A stretch of 64,000 nucleotides of DNA from Theropithecus gelada (lineage: Eukaryota > Chordata > Mammalia > Primates > Cercopithecidae), in assembly GCF_003255815.1 (NCBI RefSeq), contig NC_037681.1, positions 65,595,438 to 65,659,437 on the forward strand. Direction: 5' to 3'. The notes below the pieces were generated by a model. That model had not been told where the DNA came from. It saw only the letters and a list, made by a program, of their open reading frames with translations, and ran no database searches. How positions within the stretch are numbered: position 1 is the stretch's first letter; each line of letters starts with the position of its first letter. A program made the translations under genes and the position numbers. Positions 59,736 through 64,000 of this stretch are shown here, one piece after another.

Positions 59736-60153
59736 AATGAATGTGAGAAGTGAAATTATTATTTGCTGAAGGAATGAATGAAGTACTCCACTGTTTTATG
59801 GGTATAGTAACTATGATAACTTTCATGGTATGCTGAGTGGCAGATCACAGCACTTTCACATATTAATAGCTCAGTTTTATCAGGAGCATAGCCAAGACCC
59901 TGCCAAGGCCCACAGAGCAGCCCTCCCAGCTTCCCTTCCCCACTGCTGTCCATTCTTCCTCCTGGGGCTGGACCTCTCTGCCCCTTTACTCTGGATAAGA
60001 TTAAGTCTTGACTTTCATTAATCTTCAGCCGTTTAAAAGAGGAACTTTGCCCCCTTCACAGGGCTGCTGTGAAGTTGTCTGTTAGCCCTAACACTTGTTC
60101 CCTTTGCCCTCTGCCCTGGCCAAGATTTCCCCTCCTACCATTCACAGACTAGC
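59736..60153. other. Single-copy non-coding DNA
   Basis: Repeats the 'tattatttgctgaa...gaatgaatga' tail word at 59757-59780, a small local duplication of the L2 end. Otherwise nothing. Confidence 0.4.
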
Positions 60154-60569
60154 TGAAATGGTTTGGATCTGTGTCCCCACCAAATCTCATGTCAAATTGT
60201 AATCCCCAGTGTTGGAGCTGGGGCCTGGCGGGAGGTGATTGGATCATGGGGGCGGCTTCCTCACGAGGGTTTAGCACCATCCTCTTGGTGCTGTTCTCAT
60301 GATAGTGAGTGAGTTCTCACAAGATTTGGCTGTTTAAAAGCGTCCAGCACCTCCCCGCTCACTCTGTCTTGCTCCCGCTCCCACCATGTAGAAGCCTCAC
60401 TCCCCCTTCACCTTTTGACATGATTGGAAACTTCCTGAGGTCTCCCCAGAGGCAGAAGCTGCTGCTTTCCGTACAGCCTGCAGAACCATGAGTCAATTAA
60501 ACCTCTTTTCTTTATAAATTACCCAGTCTCAGGTATTTCCTTATAGCAGTGCAAGAACAGACTAACACA
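60154..60569 (+). mobile_element. MaLR LTR (MST-type), solo
   Basis: From 'tgaaatggtttggatctgtg' to 'caagaacagactaacaca', with the same landmarks and indels as the LTR at 21978-22396, including 'gggggcggcttcctcacga' and 'agcaccatcctcttggtgct'. Flanks ctagc (60149-60153) and ccagc (60570-60574) are a 5-bp TSD with one mismatch. Solo LTR. Confidence 0.92.
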
Positions 60570-61410
60570 CCAGCTAATCCAAGTTCTTTTTCTTTCTCCC
60601 TCTCATGATGGGCTTTGCTTTGCCCGTCATGTACACCTAAGTGGAGATCTCAGTCCCTATGTCTGCTTCCCAAGGACTTCTGCATCCAAGCTTCTTTTTG
60701 AATGATAAAATGAAAGGCATCGTCTCCTAGGAAAGGCAATTCAGGACTTCGGAAATGGGCAGGGGAATTCTGAGGGACTGAGATCCTTCCTCCTGCTCCT
60801 TGAATGCCATAAGCAACTGTCTCTCTCCTTTATCTTGCCCTGCAATAAATTCAGGGAGGCCGGGACCACACAGAAGCCCTTCCCCTAAATACCATCCTAA
60901 AAGCAGCAAGAGGGAGCCATGCGGAGGGGAGGACAGCCTGTGATTCTGGCCCGTCCCACGGGTGAGTCAGCACTCATGTGGTCAGCCCTCTGGCTCTCCT
61001 CCCCCAGCCTAGGGAGAAAATGCTGAGTCGCACACCTTGTGGGCAGCCATGGAACCAGAGGCTCCCCTGCTGCTCTCCATCTCCCCATGCCCCAGTCAGC
61101 TCCGGGCCTCGTACCCACTTCTTGGCCTTTGATGAGGGGGCCTCGCAGGCTCCAGCCAGCCGCCACCCTGGGAAGCCATCCTTCTAGCGGTCAGATGAAA
61201 CGCAGGCTTCCAGGGAAGGGGCAGAGAAAGAGCCAAGAGTCTTGTGTCCCCCGTCTGTACCTGTGCAACCCTGAGCAGGAGACACAGGGCCCCCTTCCTG
61301 GGCTGTGGGCAGAAGTGGAGCCAGCCAAGACCACAACCCACCCATCCAGGTTTCCATTCATGAACCTTCTACAGGCTCAAGGCTGGAAGTTCGCCTCCTT
61401 TGCTGTGGCT
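60570..61410. other. Single-copy non-coding DNA
   Basis: No repeat recognised. GC-moderate patch at 60900-61340 with overlapping frames on both strands and no domain. Confidence 0.4.
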
Positions 61411-62750
61411 TGAAGTGGTTTACGCAGACCGAGTCCAGATATGTAATAGCTGTTCGCTATTTTCTATGAGAAGATTTATTCAAAAATAAATTTAGCTAAG
61501 GGGGGAGGAAAGTTAAAAAAAAAAAAAGAAAAGGAAAACAGAAGGACAGATTTTCTTATTGACTCGCTGCCAGGGATTGAAACATGGAGGCCGGCCTTCC
61601 TTTTGGAGAAGAGAGACAGCTGCAACATTTCACGGTGTAAAGTCAGCGAATTTCCACAGGCCCGCCAGCCAGGGACCACAAAATGGTTTCAAACAACGGC
61701 TCGCTTCATGCTATTTGTGTGTGCGCGCGCGCGTGTGTGCGTGAGTGTGTGTGTTTAGAAAAAGGCAAGGGTGGGGGTTGCGCAAAGGGGAAGCTAAAAA
61801 GTGTCCTCGCCCGGCCGGAGTGGGCAGGGGCGGAGTGAGCAGATTAATGAAAATGTTTCGCTGGCATGAGGGGTTTGATTGCCCCACTGCAAAATTGCTT
61901 GCAGATTCGAAAACAGCATGTTTCATTTCAAACTCATTCTCTTGCCATACATTAGCACTTGTCAATGTAACCATTAAGCACAGGCAGTGCAGAAATTTAA
62001 TTACAAAACCATTTATTTTATTGAAAGAAAAATAAACCCAAGCTACCTCAAATGCATTAGGTAGGTTCAAAACATGTTCAGCTGATAACACCCAAGGGTA
62101 GGGAGGCTGCTGCAGGAATAAATGCGTCTTTCATGTGCGGTGGGGACTCGATATTAGAAACAGCTGCCTCTAGGTCCTCTTTATTTAAGTTCAATTAGGA
62201 ATTAAAAAACAACCGAATTAATGAAGGGACTTTTTATATCTGCAGTCACTCGGCTGTGGCATTCATTCTTCTCTTCCCAATTCACCTCCCCTTTTAAGTA
62301 TTTGGATTAAAAATGCTAATTAGTCAAAGTGAACTTTTTATGGCATGGATCCCCCTCTCCACCCACTCTCCATCCCATCTCAGGCTTGTCTTTTGTTCTC
62401 CTAATGGGGGATTATGCAAGGCCTATCGTATTAAAGGAAATCACAAAAATGTGCTAAACACATCAAAAAGTCTCTAGTCTGTATCTTATTTATGCCTTCT
62501 TCCCTCTCCCCCATGTACGTCTTCCACACAGTTGGAAAGCCGGCAGCGCAAGGCTCTCTGGTGAAATACTAGATTTGGGTCGAGCGGCCGGCTGATGTCA
62601 TGCTGGAGACCGCCTCTCCTGAGCACTAATGGGCTGCCAGTAACAAGTCTGTTTTACTGTTCTTCTGGAAAGGAAAAAAAAAAAAAAGAGTTATAACCTT
62701 CGTGGTTTGGACTGATTTGTCAATTTAAAGTGCATTTTTTTTTTTTTCTG
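61411..62750. promoter_or_regulatory. Candidate conserved enhancer block
   Basis: Repeat-free apart from simple runs (A12 at 61515, TG/CG at 61717-61754, A14 near 62672, T15 near 62738). Dense in AT-type homeodomain cores, for example 'gcagaaatttaattacaaaa' near 61990, 'caattaggaattaaaaaac' near 62193 and 'gctaattagtcaaagtgaac' near 62314, set in ordinary-complexity DNA. This is the usual look of an ultra- or highly conserved non-coding element of a developmental locus. No conservation data are available here. Confidence 0.4.
61717..61754 (+). repeat. Alternating (TG)n(CG)n(TG)n tract
   Basis: 'tgtgtgcgcgcgcgcgtgtg' and continuing TG units, almost strictly alternating pyrimidine-purine with five CG steps in the middle: strong Z-DNA potential. 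Confidence 0.93.
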
Positions 62751-62890
62751 TCTGAGCTATCTACCCACAATTTCTTACAGACATTTCCTCATGCAGTCCA
62801 CTCAGAGGAAGAATCTGGAAAGGGAAGATTGGTTGTTTTTTCTAACTTTCCTAGCAAGTATACAAACCTCTAAAATTTCAGAGAGGCATC
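62751..62890. other. Single-copy non-coding DNA
   Basis: Nothing recognised. Confidence 0.3.
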
Positions 62891-63237
62891 TGTATTAGTT
62901 CGTTCTCATGCTGCTGATAAAGTCTACCCGAGACTGGGCAATTTAAGAGGTTTAATAAACTTACAGTTCCATGTGGCTGGGGCAGGTCTCACAGTCATGG
63001 CGGAAGGTGAAAGTCATGCCCTCACATGGTGGCAGACAAGAGAAGAGAGCTTGTGTAGGGAAACTTCCTTTTTAAAACCATCAGATCTTGTGAGACTTAC
63101 TCACTATCACGAGAACAGCACAGGAAAGACCCGCCCCCATGATTCATTTATCTCCCATCGGGTCCCTCCCAGAAACATGGGAATTATGGGAGCGACAAGA
63201 TGGGATTTGGGAGGGGACACAGAGCCAAACCGTATCA
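62891..63237 (-). mobile_element. THE1/MST-type MaLR LTR, solo
   Basis: Reverse-complement LTR from 'tgtattagttcgttctcatg' to 'gccaaaccgtatca', flanked by an exact 5-bp TSD gcatc at 62886-62890 and 63238-63242. Landmarks: 'cactatcacgagaacagcac', 'gacccgcccccatgattcat'. No internal region. The 117-aa plus frame 62973-63326 crosses it and is chance. Confidence 0.95.
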
Positions 63238-63242
63238 GCATC

Positions 63243-64000
63243 ATCGGATCATTTGCACAGTGGGAGGTGGGGAGTGGGAGGCAGATAGGCACAGAGGGGG
63301 CTCTTTCCCTGCACGTTCATTTTTAAGTCTTGTAACTACACTGATGTGCAGTAGCAGACCTTTGTGACATTGACTCAGTGATGGTTCTGCCTCTGTCACT
63401 ACTGTCCAGTGTGAGACCTAAGGAGGGCTTCCTGGCCTGCTTCAGAAGGGCCTCCAGAGCTCTGTTGCCCCTTGCAAGACCACTGCCAGTGCTTTCTGGG
63501 GCTACCCATATTGTCATCTAAACTGCTCGGAGACCCACCAGGCACAAAGCCAGGCAGCTTGAAAATTCGCTGGACGGGCACGGCTGCCTCTGACCCCAGC
63601 TGCCTTGATCTGCCCTTGACACGTACTCTTCATGCCAAAGACCCAGGGAACCCGAGGCAGGGAGAACACATTCAGAAAGAGAAATTCACCATTCCAGGGA
63701 GTAACCCTTTACCAATAGATTGTAGATAAGCACTTGCTTGGAGAAGAGAAAGGAGGGCAGAAGGAAGGAGGAAGGAGTTGGTCATATTTTAATATTCTAA
63801 GACTTGGCGTCTAACATGAGCCCTGCAAACCAAGGAGGCAGCAGGGTAGAGTGGGCCTCTGTGGTGTTACCACAAGTGCACCCAGCAGAGAAAATAGCAA
63901 TACACTGCAAACATTCCCTGAGGGGTTCAAGAAGGTGACACCCTACTCTGACCCAGCCATGGAGAGATGCTCTTCTAAAACCATGTGTAAGAAAGAGCAA
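63243..64000. other. Single-copy non-coding DNA
   Basis: No repeat or gene recognised to the window end. Short frames on both strands without domains. Confidence 0.35.

Noticed and set aside
60897..61413. Overlapping 89, 69, 124 and 81-aa frames in a moderately GC-rich patch
   Set aside because: Frames on both strands with no domain; composition effect only.

Overview
The window is nuclear DNA of a catarrhine primate, most likely human. It has dense Alu elements including an AluY-type copy, MaLR/THE1-type LTRs, an LTR12-like (HERV9-group) LTR, L1 fragments of several ages, old MIR/L2/hAT/Tigger remnants, primate-style microsatellites, and one sharply bounded CpG island in an otherwise AT-leaning, CpG-poor background. 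I recognise no protein-coding gene, tRNA or rRNA. The open frames are chance frames in repeats, in low-complexity tracts or in the stop-poor CpG island. Repeat names rest on recognition of consensus features by eye; boundaries are usually good to about 5-30 bases, and better where a target-site duplication (TSD) is visible.

Layout. 1-8.4 kb: an L2 remnant, an Alu fragment, MIRs, an LTR12-like LTR on the minus strand with seven CCAAT boxes, a Tigger transposon split by a MaLR LTR, and a truncated L1 3' end. 8.4-15.3 kb: single-copy DNA with four minus-strand Alus, a TTTC/CT microsatellite and a MIR. 15.3-20.1 kb: a plus-strand L1 that keeps its 5' UTR and the distal part of ORF2 but has lost ORF1 and the start of ORF2. 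20-31.7 kb: MIRs, a MaLR LTR, a pyrimidine tract, a hAT element with an internal 26-bp duplication, an MLT1-like LTR broken by two Alus, and a further Alu.

31.7-45.0 kb is the most distinctive part. It contains no Alu and no young L1, only a few ancient repeat relics, and it centres on a GC-rich CpG island (about 39.25-41.1 kb). This suggests a promoter in a repeat-depleted, probably regulatory domain. I could not assign the island to a known gene or decide its direction of transcription. A possible non-coding exon lies just upstream (about 38.5-38.87 kb). An AT-rich block at about 32.0-32.3 kb holds an 18-bp perfect palindrome built on TAAT cores, and a 48-bp near-perfect hairpin lies at 43.38 kb.

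45-64 kb returns to ordinary mixed sequence: a Tigger MITE, Alus, old L1M pieces, a hAT MITE, a long L2-derived block, a second plus-strand MaLR LTR and a THE1/MST-type LTR with an exact 5-bp TSD. Around 61.4-62.75 kb is a repeat-free block rich in homeodomain-type AT cores next to an alternating CG/TG tract; it reads like a conserved enhancer. The only functional elements I would propose are regulatory: the CpG island, the candidate enhancers and the LTR12-like promoter.
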